From Chimonanthus salicifolius (lineage: Eukaryota > Streptophyta > Magnoliopsida > Laurales > Calycanthaceae), in the NCBI GenBank assembly GCA_013350335.1, contig CM023538.1:46308201-46372200 (forward strand): a stretch of 64,000 nucleotides of DNA, given 5' to 3'. The position numbers and the translations under genes are program-made. Shown here piece by piece: positions 46,161 through 56,456 of the stretch (its first letter is position 1; each line of letters opens with the position of its first letter). The notes under the pieces were generated by a model. The model searched no databases. It was not told the DNA's origin and worked only from the letters and a program-made list of their open reading frames with translations.

Positions 46161-48170
46161 TGTTGAGACATGAAAAATGACAATTTCACCCATTTAAATT
46201 GGATTAGTTGGTCTTGGTTTTATGTATATTAAGTATGTTTAATGTTATTTTTGAGTTTTGTAGGAAAAATATGGACATCACAAGAAATTGACAAAAAATT
46301 GAGCTAAAAATGGAAAAAGTGCAGAAAAGTGGGCCATATTCATAATTTTAGAAAGTTTATAAATTTTACTACCTAATTTTATTTTGGATTTATTGTAAAT
46401 TATTATACTTCAGATACGGATATGAGAGTTTGAATTATAACAATATTTTTTAGACTGTATTAAATTGTAAAGGTGTAAAAATTTATATACACATAAATGG
46501 GCCCACTGATCTGATCCAAGTCTGAAGTTCAAGCTAAATTGAGGTCAAAGTCCATGAACCAAAGTTCACTAGTGAGCCAGGCTAGACTGAAGCCTAGAAG
46601 TCCAAAGCTTGCAATTCAAACTCCAAGTCCATCAGTTTAAGGTGGGAGCCCATCAAAATTCGTATGGAGCTATGGAGTGCCACATGTGTGGAATATTTTC
46701 TCAAAAATCCAAGGATAAAATCGTGTGAATCAAATGTGGATTGGAAAAATCGAGTGGAGCATAATTTGACAATGGATTTCGATCCTGCTGATATGGAGAT
46801 GAGATTATTGAGATTTGATTAAATCGAGAAAACAATGCAATGTATTTGGACACCATACAAGTCAAATTCGAAATTGTTAGATTGTAGTGATCTTTGGAGA
46901 TTTGAAGCTTGGAGATAAATTATCTTGAATAGACACATGTCAAAATTGTAATAAGCCAGAGGGCACTTGTTAATTTTGCATAGAACAGGTGGTGATAAGA
47001 GAGAAAACATTGGATCTAGAGAGAAAACATTGGATCTTGGATTGAGGACCAAGTCATCCGTGAGTTAGCAAATTCAAAAATAATGGGATTTGAGTTGTGA
47101 AATTCGACCATTGCATTTGTAATCTAAGGTTTCACTTCCTCTCCATCTGAAGTTATAAATAGAGGAGTCCAGACAGTGTAAAATTCAAACAGACCTGGAG
47201 CAAGAGAATTATCTGGAGTTTGGAACACATAGAAGACAGGAGGAGCTGAATTTGATTTTACAAGTAGGTGCCCTTGTAATTTTATTTTTATTTCTGTCTT
47301 TGATGAAATTCCAAAGAGTTGTAATATTTCCATTTAATAAACTAAGATAAGCTTTTAGAATCCTGGAACATCCAATTGTCCAGTTTCTTTTATTATTGTG
47401 TGATTTAATTTTTAACTTTCTACTCTTTGTTTAATTATTTGGACATAATGAAGTAGTTCGAACCAGATTTCTTTAGATTCAGATCTAAGTTTCCATTGGG
47501 ACATAATGAAATATTTAGATCTTGAATTTAATTGTTTAAATCTAAGGATCTAAGGTTCACTTAATTAAATTGGGGAATATGGATTTTAATTTTAATGAAA
47601 TATTGAATTGAAATTCGAATTTTTACGCGAATTCCATGGTCTAGATCTCTTATTTATTAATATTATTGGGTATGATGTTCGATTGCAATGAATGGTTCTG
47701 ATCCACTGTAAATATGTATGTTATTCTTGTTCATATTTTAATTCTTTTATTTTTATTTCATTTATTCAATTTATTCAAATTCTTTGGAACTAGGTCAGGA
47801 ATATTTTATTGCCTTCTTAATTAATTGGTTTTAAGTTAAGTTGAGATTTTTTAATTTCTCTCCACCATTTTAATTAAATTTTGAATGTATTAACTTTTGA
47901 TCTCATATTTAATTAATTTCCAATGTTAGTTATTAATTTGGATTTTGTTGAATTAAACGCATAACTTTATGTTTTAGAAAATTAGATCTCATGTTTAAGA
48001 ATCAATTCCATAATTTTATTTTCTTTGATTACATTATGCTGAATGGTGCCAATTTAATTTGTTAAGCATATATTTTGTGATTTCCTTCTTGGATCGACCT
48101 CGGACTCATATGCTATACTATTAAATGGTTCGTGTGCTTATGAGTAATAAATTTAAAATCTATAAAAACA
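46161..48170 (+). mobile_element. LTR-type insertion (2010 bp) inside gypsy pol
   Basis: TGTTGAGACATGAAAAATG at the left and CTATAAAAACA at the right, flanked by CTCGT (46156-46160) and CTTGT (48171-48175), a 5-bp duplication with one change. TTATAAATAGAGG at 47154 and AATAAA near 47336 mark promoter and polyadenylation in plus orientation. Gypsy pol resumes on either side, confirming insertion. No coding capacity, so a solo LTR. A homologous truncated copy lies at 51083-52885. Confidence 0.8.
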
Positions 48171-48175
48171 CTTGT

Positions 48176-48890
48176 CTCACCGCCATTCCAATGGGTCCGC
48201 TGCCACTGGTCACAGAATCTCTCAATACGATACACCTCGCCTCTGCGTGCTGAATTATCAAAACTCCATCATAAATCTTTGGCTGAACGATCATGTTGTA
48301 GAGTTTGGATACTCTATATCCTTCGATCAAACACGACAAGGCTCCTCCAACTACACCTACCTTACTAGGGTGGTAAGACATCACAAAGTCATAGTCACTA
48401 AGGCACTCCATCCATCGTCCTCATGTTCAGCTCTTTCTAAGTGAACAAATACTTGAAGCCATACTAATTTGAGAAAACCTCGAACCTCTCACCATTCAAG
48501 TAACGTCTCCAAACCTTGAATGCAAAAACCATAGTCGTTAACTCTAAGTCAAGAGTATAATAATTTTGCTCTTGGGTCTTACGCTGTCTCGGATCACAAG
48601 CTATCACTTTCTTATCCTGCATCAATACACAACTCAAACCACTGCTTGAAACATTATAGTAAACCGCATAGCAACGGTCCCTCTCTAGGGCATAGACAAT
48701 CATAGGAGCGGAAGTTAGACTCTCCTTTCGCCCCCAGACGGCTGCCTCACAAGCTTCATCCCAGACGAATGACATATTTTTATGGGTCAACCTCGTTATG
48801 GGTGTGGTGATCTTGGAGAAGTCGTTCATGAACCGTCGATAGCAATTCGCAAGTCCCAAAAAGCTCTGAATCTCGGTCACACTTCGTGGT
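48176..48890 (-). pseudogene. Gypsy RNase H relic
   Basis: Two minus-strand frames (48464-48880 and 48160-48411) carry TEIQSFLGLANCYRRFMNDF, FVWDEACEAA, SAPMIVYALERDRCYAVYYN, SSSGLSCVLMQDKKVIA, NYYTLDLELTTMVFAFKVWR, RFEVFSN and then CLSDYDFVMSYHPSKVGVV: the connection and RNase H domains of Ty3/gypsy pol. The Asp expected in the YSDAS box is Asn (YYN), and the Asp after EVFS is also Asn, so two catalytic acids are lost. Stops separate the frames. Confidence 0.9.
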
Positions 48891-49620
48891 CGTTACCAAC
48901 TCAAAACAACCTCAACCTTGACTGGGTCCATGATCACACCCTCATCTAACACCACGTGCCCCAGAAATTGTACCCCTGTCAACCAAAACTTACATTCACC
49001 ATACTTCGCCTAAATCTAGTGATCCCTCAACATATGAAGCACGATCCTTGGATGCTGCTCACGTTCCTCCTCTGATATTGAGCATACTAGGATGTCGTCA
49101 ATCCTCGACAAGATTTACTTGGTTTTTACATACACTCTACTCATCTACTGGTAACCAACGCACAAACTGAAGGAGCTATTCCTTTCCTGGCCAACAAAGC
49201 CGGTGCGCTCCAAGGAGAATGTTGGGTCAATCATAACCGAAAGACTCCAACTCCCTGAGCTGACTCTCAAGCACCAACACCTCTACAAGTGCCACCCGAT
49301 AAAGAATAACTGAAGCAAGTGCCGCACTAGGGGAACAGATATACAACAAATCCTTCCTCTCGGCGTGGCAGCAAACCAAGGAATCCCTCGGAAGGACATC
49401 TAGGTGCTCTCAGACCACGTGAGGCATCTCAACATCCGCAAACCCCAAACTCACTCCCAAATCATGCTAACGACCAAGTTGCACAATTCCTCCACACTCG
49501 GACTGTAAGTTGTAAGCTACCTGCTGGATGCACCCCACGCGAGTGACCGAGCCATCACCTGCGAGTGTCCAAGAAACTCTGATGGGAGGACAACCAATCC
49601 ATCTCCAAGATGATGTCGAA
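48891..49620 (-). pseudogene. Gypsy reverse transcriptase and protease relic, RT core deleted
   Basis: Upstream of RNase H on the minus strand: RIDDILVCSISEEEREQHPR (the active-site DD at 49094-49099), HMLRDH, AKYGECKFWLTGVQFLGHVV and DEGVIMDPVKVE, the usual order of the RT palm end. Further upstream are only fragments (VLVLESQLREL, PNILLGAHRLC), so most of the RT fingers and palm are missing. FDIILEMDW at 49594-49620 is the flap-side motif of the aspartic protease. Confidence 0.8.
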
Positions 49621-50493
49621 CTCTAACATCTCCAGAATTCATAAATCAACCTCCAACACTAAGCCACGAAAGTCAAAACGTACGGCCCATAAATATGATC
49701 CACCACTAGAGAAACTCAAGACGAAAAGAGTGAGGGGCAATGGAATCAAACACTACACGGATCAAGGGCCAAGAAGAACCCACGTGTCTACTCAAAGTGT
49801 CGAGCTCCCAACTCATTCATGCATCAAAACCGGCCCGTAAGTCGGGCCCACTAGAGCCTCAAAGGTCAACCCTACTAGTGTGACCTAAACAATCACTTAA
49901 CAAAACCACAATTGCCTCTAACCATAACACTGGCCCGCGAAAATCCAAGGGTCAAGCATACAACCATCGGTTCGTTTCCCAGACACTCCCCACAGTCCTA
50001 ATGCTCAAAACAGTACTAACAAACAACTTAAACAAACTAAACCCATCAACCTCCCATGGAATTCCATAGGCCATCTATATAGAACGCCAGCTGGAATCAC
50101 TCAGTAGACGCCCATAGATTTCCAATGAACCTATTTCAGCCCACATACGGTGCCCTCGCTCTCTAAACAAGAGCTCCATATGAACCTAAGGGGTTAGACC
50201 CAAAAATCCTGTGACCATGTCATGATGCTCATACTCAAGAGAGCGATCGACCTCATCACCAACTCTCCCATGAATCAAATGCCGGTCAGCCTCAAACCCA
50301 GCCAGATTTCACCACTAGATATGTCTCAAACATACTAATTGAAAGGTAGCGTATCAAACACACTACAAAACCTTGGGTGTCTACGCACTACCCCAGAACC
50401 CAGTTCCATCTACCCTATCACATAAAGGATGAACCTAATCTCTAGTCATCATCAAATCTATCTCTGTCCCATGCACAGTTCGAGAGTTGAACT
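49621..50493 (-). other. Gypsy 5' internal region without recognisable gag
   Basis: Degraded sequence between protease and primer-binding site, too short for an intact gag. No zinc knuckle found. Confidence 0.5.
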
Positions 50494-50509
50494 GTGCTCA
50501 GATACCAAA
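50494..50509 (-). other. Primer-binding site (tRNA-iMet type)
   Basis: Reverse complement TTTGGTATCTGAGCAC follows the LTR end TGTTACA; it matches the common TGGTATCAGAGC plant primer site with one mismatch. Confidence 0.8.
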
Positions 50510-51045
50510 TGTAACACCTCGTCCCGCTACGGACGTGTTATCTCCGAAACATCCATTACATTCTAAAAAATGGGTATCAGGTCTATTTTTTATTTTGCCA
50601 ATCACCAACAATATAATAACTAAAGCAAGTAAGGCATCAATAACTCAAATCAACATACCAATATAACGTAACAATTATTACAATTATTCATAAAACTAGA
50701 TGACCACTAAATCAAATATACAATGTTCTCTCAAAATGGGAACAACCTAAGTCATCAACAACCGCTACTTCCTAAGCTTGATCCTGGCACCCGCCGGTTC
50801 GCCCTCCATCGAAGCACCTGAAAGGCAAAGGAGTGAGCTGTTGTACATGCCCAGTGAGGGAGCACACACACACACACACCCACCCACACACACACCCACC
50901 CACACTCACCCACACACACCCACACCTACACACACACACACACACACCACACACACACACCCACACCCACACATACACACACCCACACACACACCCACAC
51001 CCGCCCCCACACACACCCCCACACACCCACCCACCCACCCACCCA

Positions 51046-51077
<32 letters not shown>

Positions 51078-51082
51078 TAAAT
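50510..51082 (-). repeat. 5' LTR of the gypsy element, truncated
   Basis: TGTAACACCTCGTCCCGCTA onward matches 37541-37900 to the end of the ACACATATATAAAT block, except that the microsatellite below has expanded. Homology stops where a different LTR begins (TGTTGAG, 51083). Confidence 0.8.
50863..51075. repeat. (CA)/(CCCA) microsatellite
   Basis: About 210 bases of ACACACAC and CCCACCCACAC, expanded from the short ACACATATATA of the sister LTR. The HTHTPTHT and VCVCVGV frames here are artefacts. Confidence 0.95.
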
Positions 51083-52885
51083 TGTTGAGCACTGGAAAAT
51101 CAAGTTAAAACAACAGAAGATTGCAAGTTTCAGCTTTAAAGAGAAGACCTAGGATTATTATAATTATTTCATGTCACTTTCTAGGATTTTCATGTAAATT
51201 AATTAATCTAGATCCAGTTATGAGAGTCTATGATTAATTAATAATTTTTAGATTTAAAGTGGCTGAATAATTATTTAATTCTAGAGGTTAAAAGTTGCAA
51301 TCCAAGTGCCAAAGCCTGAATTTCAAGTCATTGGGCCAAGACTCAGTTCAAGTGGGCCAAACTATGCTCCATAAAGCTTCAATGGGCCAAGCCACATGCA
51401 AGCCCATGTGCATTTCACACTTTGGGCTAGGCCAGTGTGCAAGTTCAGTCCAACTAAGGCACAAGCTCTCAAATCCAATTTAAATGAGCCTGAGTTGAGG
51501 TCTAGATCCAAATGCAAAGCCCAAGGTCCAATGAACTCCATTGTCCATGTTTGAATTTACCTAAGTCCAACCCAACTACCTATGTCCAAAATCCATAACC
51601 CAACTTCACATCCACACCATCCAATTTCCATCTTAGATCTTAACCTTCCATCTCACACACCAAATTAGGTCAAACCTTAGATCCACCATCAAATCTAACC
51701 CATCCGTTCATCTATCATTATATCTAGGTCATCCATCATCATCATGATCATTTTAACCTTAGATTAGTGTTCATCCATGCATCACCTATTAATCCTTACA
51801 TTCATTTCATGCATTGACCATCCTAGCCATTAGATATTAGGTCATCTAATCTCATTCACCCATTCATCTCTTAGAAACCCTAGAGCCTCCACATGCATCC
51901 ATCACATACACACATTTCCTTATATTTAGGTCATGTATTTCATCATCGATTTAGGATCAACCTTTGAATCTAGACCCTTTATCAACCATCTACCCATTCC
52001 TATAATTATTTTACCCAAAATACCTTAGAGCCATTAGATCAAAACCCTCCATTCATAAACCCTAAGCTATGAACAACTTGTAGTTCAAGCTAGCCTCCAT
52101 GCGCATATTACACCTCATCATCCCATGATTTTTGCAACTTAAAACCTCTCCATCTACTTAAACTAAAAACCATCTAGATACATTCATAAGATCCAAACAC
52201 ACCTTACCATCCAATCCCCAAGAATCCCACACGGTTTTCTCAACCCCAATCCAACCCATTCGAATTTCATACCTTGTGCAACCCTAAAATCCAAGCTTTA
52301 ATCCCCATCATCCATTACCATTTAGATCCAATCAAGTCCTTTGATTTCCCAACTTAAACCTTAATTTAATCCAAGCCATCCATCTCTTTTCAAAACCTAT
52401 AAATACCCCATTACCCCAAGGGTAAAATTCGAATATGACTTGGAATTCAAGAGGACTAAATGCTGGAGCAAAAGACAGGAAGACAATGAGCACCATACGA
52501 ATTTACAAGTGAGAGTGTAGTTCTTTATCTTTTATGTTGTCTTTCTTATATTTAATTTAGAAAAGCCTTGTACTTTAATTCTTCCATTTAATAAAGTAAA
52601 GCATTCATTTAGAACCCTAGAATATCGAATTTCTAAAATACTTTTATGATTATTTTATTTTTAATTTCAAGAACACAACTTTTATTTATTTGATTGAACA
52701 TGAGTGTATGCAATAGTTAGGATCTTGATTGTAAGAATTGAATCATGATTACTAAGGTTTTGATTAATTAAATTAAAAGTTGTGAATCTTGTTTTATTAA
52801 TAAATATGAATTGTATTTTAGATCTTTACGTGAATTTCAGATCTAGGCCTTTACTTTATTTACATATCTTGGGTGATGAACGGTC
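51083..52885 (+). mobile_element. Second copy of the TGTTGAG LTR, truncated
   Basis: TGTTGAGCACTGGAAAATC starts a sequence parallel to 46161-47690: CTATAAATACCCC at 52398, a transcribed stretch with AATTTACAAGTGAGAG, TTCCATTTAATAAAGTAAAGC, TAGAACCCTAGAATATC and ATTTCAGATCTAG. Similarity ends near 52880, where 31-bp repeat units of the gypsy LTR begin, so about 480 bases of its 3' part are missing. Unlike the first copy it is rich in CCATC/CATCC between 51540 and 52330. Confidence 0.7.
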
Positions 52886-52889
52886 TATT

Positions 52890-53325
52890 CCACAGTGCCA
52901 AGAACCATGGGAGCTATCCTCCACTGTGCCAAGAACCACGGGAGTTGTCCTCCACCGTGCCAATAACCACGGGAGTTATCCTCCACCTTGCGTGCTAGGA
53001 AGGAGGGGCGTGCCCTTATATAAAACCCATCACAACTTGCTACTGGGTGATCTGAGACTTTTTCACCCACACCTCAGCCAGTATTTTGCTCAAGGGACTC
53101 CATTGTTAGTCCCATCGACAATCCCCAATCTTGGTCTCTTTCAGCCTATTTTTGACTGGTCTAGGCTCTGCCACCTGGGCTTGGATCGAGTCATTACAGA
53201 TAATATGAAGCTCACCAAATAGTTGTTGCTAATTCTTATTATCGAGATTGATCATATTCTATTAAGTATTATCTAGGCATTCTCGAGCAGAAGTAGAGGT
53301 TGCCTTAACCCCAATTGAAGAAAGG
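52890..53325. repeat. 436-bp direct duplication, copy 1
   Basis: 31-bp repeat units, then AGGAGGGGCGTGCCC, TATATAAAACCCATCA, a TRIM-like GGGTGATCTGAGACTTTTTC and a unique segment ending TTGAAGAAAGG. The same chimera is at 56021-56456 (offset 3131) with modest divergence. Confidence 0.85.
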
Positions 53326-53329
53326 CGAG

Positions 53330-54960
53330 GGAACACACACACACAGATATATATATCATATTTACTAGAAGGTTCACCCAAAGTATCTAACTTCCATTGA
53401 TCAAACCAATTTGCCCATTAAACTCAAAGATATAGTTGATGATTCCCAGGAATTGTTGAATCTGTTTCAAAATCATGCCATAAATTTACCAGTCCCTGGT
53501 ATTCACAACTCCCAGATGCTCTGTTCATGAAGATTGGCCTTCACCCATACCACCACAAACCTCTAGGCCTCCCCCTACAGATAAACATTCATCATCACAT
53601 ATAAGCAGTTGTTCAAATCTAAAACTCCTACTGTTTTTAATGACTATGTCCAGGCTTCAAGTTTAAGCAGAGGTGGAAATATCCTTAGAATGGCCTTCTG
53701 GAAAAGGGAAGGAGCTGTCTTGAGACCAAAGGGCAGAGATTTCTTCTTGCGCAAGCTTTAGATGATCTGGATGCATGCCAGAATGACTGGCTTTAGTGGG
53801 AGAGGTAGAGGGAGCATCATCTTGGACGAAGAGCCACCGACACTTACATGGTTGACATAAGTAAAGCAAAATTAATGGATGAAGAGCCCGAAGGAAGTCA
53901 TATGTTTCTTATGGTAATACCTTGAGCAGTTCTGCATTGCTATTGTTTTTTATCTTTATGACTTTACTGCCTATCATTTTCAAGCTTACATGAATGGTGG
54001 ATTGCTTTGGACGAATACCGAATATCCTTATCTTACCCTTTTTTTATTCCGAAACCTTTACCATATTCCCAAGAAAGTTAAAGTGGCCAGGTACTCCTGG
54101 AGTTCATGAGGAAAATCTTGAGGTTCAATAGGACAGAGAGTGGAAATTGGATATGAAATTTGGTAAAGAGAATATGGCTACTCTTAATCACATTGTCCCT
54201 GCTGATGTTCCTCCTTGTATTTTTACTGAACCATTTGCCAAAATGAGTTTCAAAGTTTTAAAGATAGTATGGCTGCTCTTAATCAAATTGTCTCTGATGA
54301 TCTTCCTCCTGGTATTTTTACTGAACCATTTGCTGACTGTGATCCTGATTTTTTAGTCCAACTACTTTGGTTACCTCAACACCTAGAGGATCTGGGAGTG
54401 AGACTCAAAAATCAAACAATTGACCAACTTTCTTTTGGCCAATTATACCAATACACCCTGCTGCATATTAAGCTGTTGAGCCAAAAGGTCAGAGATTTCT
54501 TCTTGTGCATGCTTTAGATGATCTGGATGTATGCCACTCCAGCATTGAATGTTAATCTCTTGTTCATCAGGAAGATATGGAATATAAAAATTGTCTCATT
54601 CTGGTAGAGAGAGGGCCTTAGTGTTCTTTGAGGCGAGAAAGGAAAACAGGCCATTACCAGTGGACAGTCATGCCTTTTGGTCTCAACGGGCCATTACCAG
54701 TGGACAGTCATGCCCTTTGGTCTCAACGGGCCATTACCAATGGACAGTCATGCCCGTTGGTCTCAAGACGGCTCCTTCAAACCCTCTTAACAACACTACC
54801 ATAGTACCTACAAAGAAATTTTGGCAGTCAAACTTGCCATCCAAAAGTTCCAGTTTCTTCTCACAGGATGTAACTCTATAGCAGGGGTCATGAGAGATGT
54901 TTCTTTTGTTCTTGAATCTGTACACCTTCTTCTCCTCACCCCAGAAACTCATTCAATGAC
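53330..54960. mobile_element. Probable endogenous pararetrovirus (caulimovirid-like) remnant, scrambled
   Basis: Near 54649-54780 a plus-strand frame reads QWTVMP-GLKTAPS, the reverse-transcriptase motif form seen in plant pararetroviruses (gypsy elements favour VMPFGLTNAP). The 40-bp DNA around it is present three times in tandem. Other blocks are also doubled: LNHIVPADVPP..IFTEPFA near 54180 and LNQIVSDDLPPGIFTEPFAD near 54278, and a GCAGAGATTTCTTCTTG..ATGATCTGGATG segment at 53728 and 54486. Stops and rearrangements occur throughout, and no complete gene is present. Assignment to this virus family rests on the one short motif plus the scrambled layout; an unusual LTR element is the alternative. 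Confidence 0.4.
54649..54768 (+). repeat. Three 40-bp tandem copies of an RT-motif segment
   Basis: GGCCATTACCAGTGGACAGT then CATGCC.TTTGGTCTCAACG, three times with 1-3 differences. A 40-bp period shifts the frame at each copy. Confidence 0.9.
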
Positions 54961-55016
54961 AAACATTCCTTGAAATCACTCCCTCCTTCTTCCGACGGAG
55001 TGATGGCACCGTTGTT

Positions 55017-55613
55017 TGTAACGACTCGACCCGACAACAGGGCTTAGGGCTTGACTCAGTAAGATATTGTCCGCTTTGGGCCTCGTACACAGCTCAAACC
55101 CGCACGGTTTTGTATTTGGGCCCGGGCCCACGTGGCCCCGCCCAAAACGCGTCTTACAAGGTCAAGGGGCTTAAACACTTAAAACCCCCATCTTTCTCAT
55201 CCTCCCAACCGATGTGGGACTTTTCACTTTCCCACATCTGGTTGGGGGAAGTGGGTATCACAATCACCGTCCCTAAAGCCTCGAGCCGTCCCCGGCTCGA
55301 CCCGGTTTTTAGCTCGACAACTGCAGGGAAGGAGGAAAGTCCACACAGTCCGAGTGTTGAACCTCGACTCTGATACCATATTTGTAACGACCCGACTCGA
55401 CAACAGGGCTTACGGCTTGACTCAGTAAGATATTGTCTGCTTTGGGCCTCGCACACAGCTCAAACCCGCACGGTTTTGCATTTGGGCCCGGGCCAAAACG
55501 TGTCTTACAAGGTCAAGGGGTTTAAACACTTAAAACCCCCATCTTTCTCATCCTCCCAACCGATGTGGGACTTTTCACTTTCCCACATCTGGTTGGGGGA
55601 AGTGGGTATCACA
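55017..55613 (-). mobile_element. TRIM element (597 bp), complete
   Basis: LTRs at 55017-55262 and 55383-55613 (TGTAACGACTCGACCCGACA ... GTGGGTATCACA) differ by a 14-16-bp deletion and a few substitutions. The 120-bp interior ends GACTCTGATACCATATT, the reverse of a TGGTATCAGAG primer site, so orientation is minus. Flanks are TTGTT and TTATT, an approximate 5-bp duplication. No coding. Such elements move with enzymes supplied by others. Confidence 0.9.
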
Positions 55614-55799
55614 TTATTACACAGTTTACCAAGTCCAATGTTATCTCACCCATAAACCCACGCCACTGATAGCTTTCCTAGGTACTGGTGCTACAAGCTC
55701 CATCCTCAAAACTCCAATTCTCCCCTAATCCTTTTGGCTTCATTCTTTGCCAAATGTCCAATGGTCTCCTACAAGTCTGAAATTTGGCAACCATCAGGT
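55614..55799. other. Unassigned, possibly pararetrovirus/pol remnant
   Basis: Short segment between the TRIM and the gypsy LTR fragment; no clear domain. Confidence 0.3.
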
Positions 55800-56130
55800 T
55801 CATTGGACGCACATACAACCCACTGCATGGACCATCCAACACGTACGCAACATAACCCACAACCCGTAACCACCCTACATCTAAGCCACCACCTCTATAG
55901 AGATCCACACACACACCCCACAGACTGGTACCACGAGTCGTGAATCATAATCTGGCCATAAAGCCCAGATGAGCTGTCCTCAACCGCACCATAACAAAAA
56001 ATAACCACGGGAGTTGTCCTCCATCGTGCCAACAACCACAGAAGCTATGCTCCACCGTGCCAAGAACCATAGGAGCTGTCCTCTACCGTGCCAATAACCA
56101 TGGGAGCTATCCTCAACTGTGCATGCTTGC
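55800..56130 (-). repeat. Displaced fragment of the gypsy LTR with 31-bp units
   Basis: CGCACATACAACCCACTGCA..GACCATCCAACACGTACGCAACA to CGAGTCGTGAATCATAA.CTGGCCATAA matches 37990-38150 and 38815-38960 of the 3' LTR, and is followed by four repeat units. Confidence 0.8.
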
Positions 56131-56456
56131 AAGGAGGGGTGTGTCCATATATAAAACCCATCATAACTTGCTACTGGGCGATGTAGGACTTTTTCAACAA
56201 CACCCCAGCCAGCATTTTGCTCGAGGGACTCCACTGTCGGTCCCACTGACAATCCCCAATCTTGGCCTCTTTCAGCCTATTTTTGAGCAGTCTAGGCTCA
56301 GCCACCTGGGCTTGGGTCGAGTCATCACAGATAATATGAAGCTCACCAAATGGTCGTTGCTAATTCTTATTATCAAGATTTAGCATATTCTATTAAGTAT
56401 TATCTGGGCATTCTCGAGCAGAAGTAGAGGTTGCCTTAGCTCCAATTGAAGAAAGG
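56021..56456. repeat. 436-bp direct duplication, copy 2
   Basis: Offset 3131 from 52890-53325; includes TATATAAAACCCATCATAAC at about 56149 and ends TTGAAGAAAGG. Confidence 0.85.

Larger units (their letters stand above)
37541..51082 (-). mobile_element. Ty3/gypsy retrotransposon, minus strand, with nested insertions
   Basis: Order on the plus strand: 3' LTR (37541-44991), polypurine tract, integrase, RNase H, reverse transcriptase, protease, primer-binding site, 5' LTR (from 50510). The two LTR starts match closely over ~330 bases (TACGGACGTGTTATCTC, GGTATCA.GTCTATTTTT, AGATGACCACTAAATC). The element contains a solo LTR (40020-43240) and another LTR (46161-48170), both younger than it. Coding is riddled with stops and no gag was recognised in the 0.9 kb between protease and primer site, so it is defective. 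Its right-hand LTR is disrupted after 51082, and the outer target duplication could not be established. Confidence 0.85.

Noticed and set aside
50772..51108. Long frames rich in His-Thr-Pro or Cys-Val-Gly
   Set aside because: They are translations of a (CA)/(CCCA) microsatellite inside an LTR.
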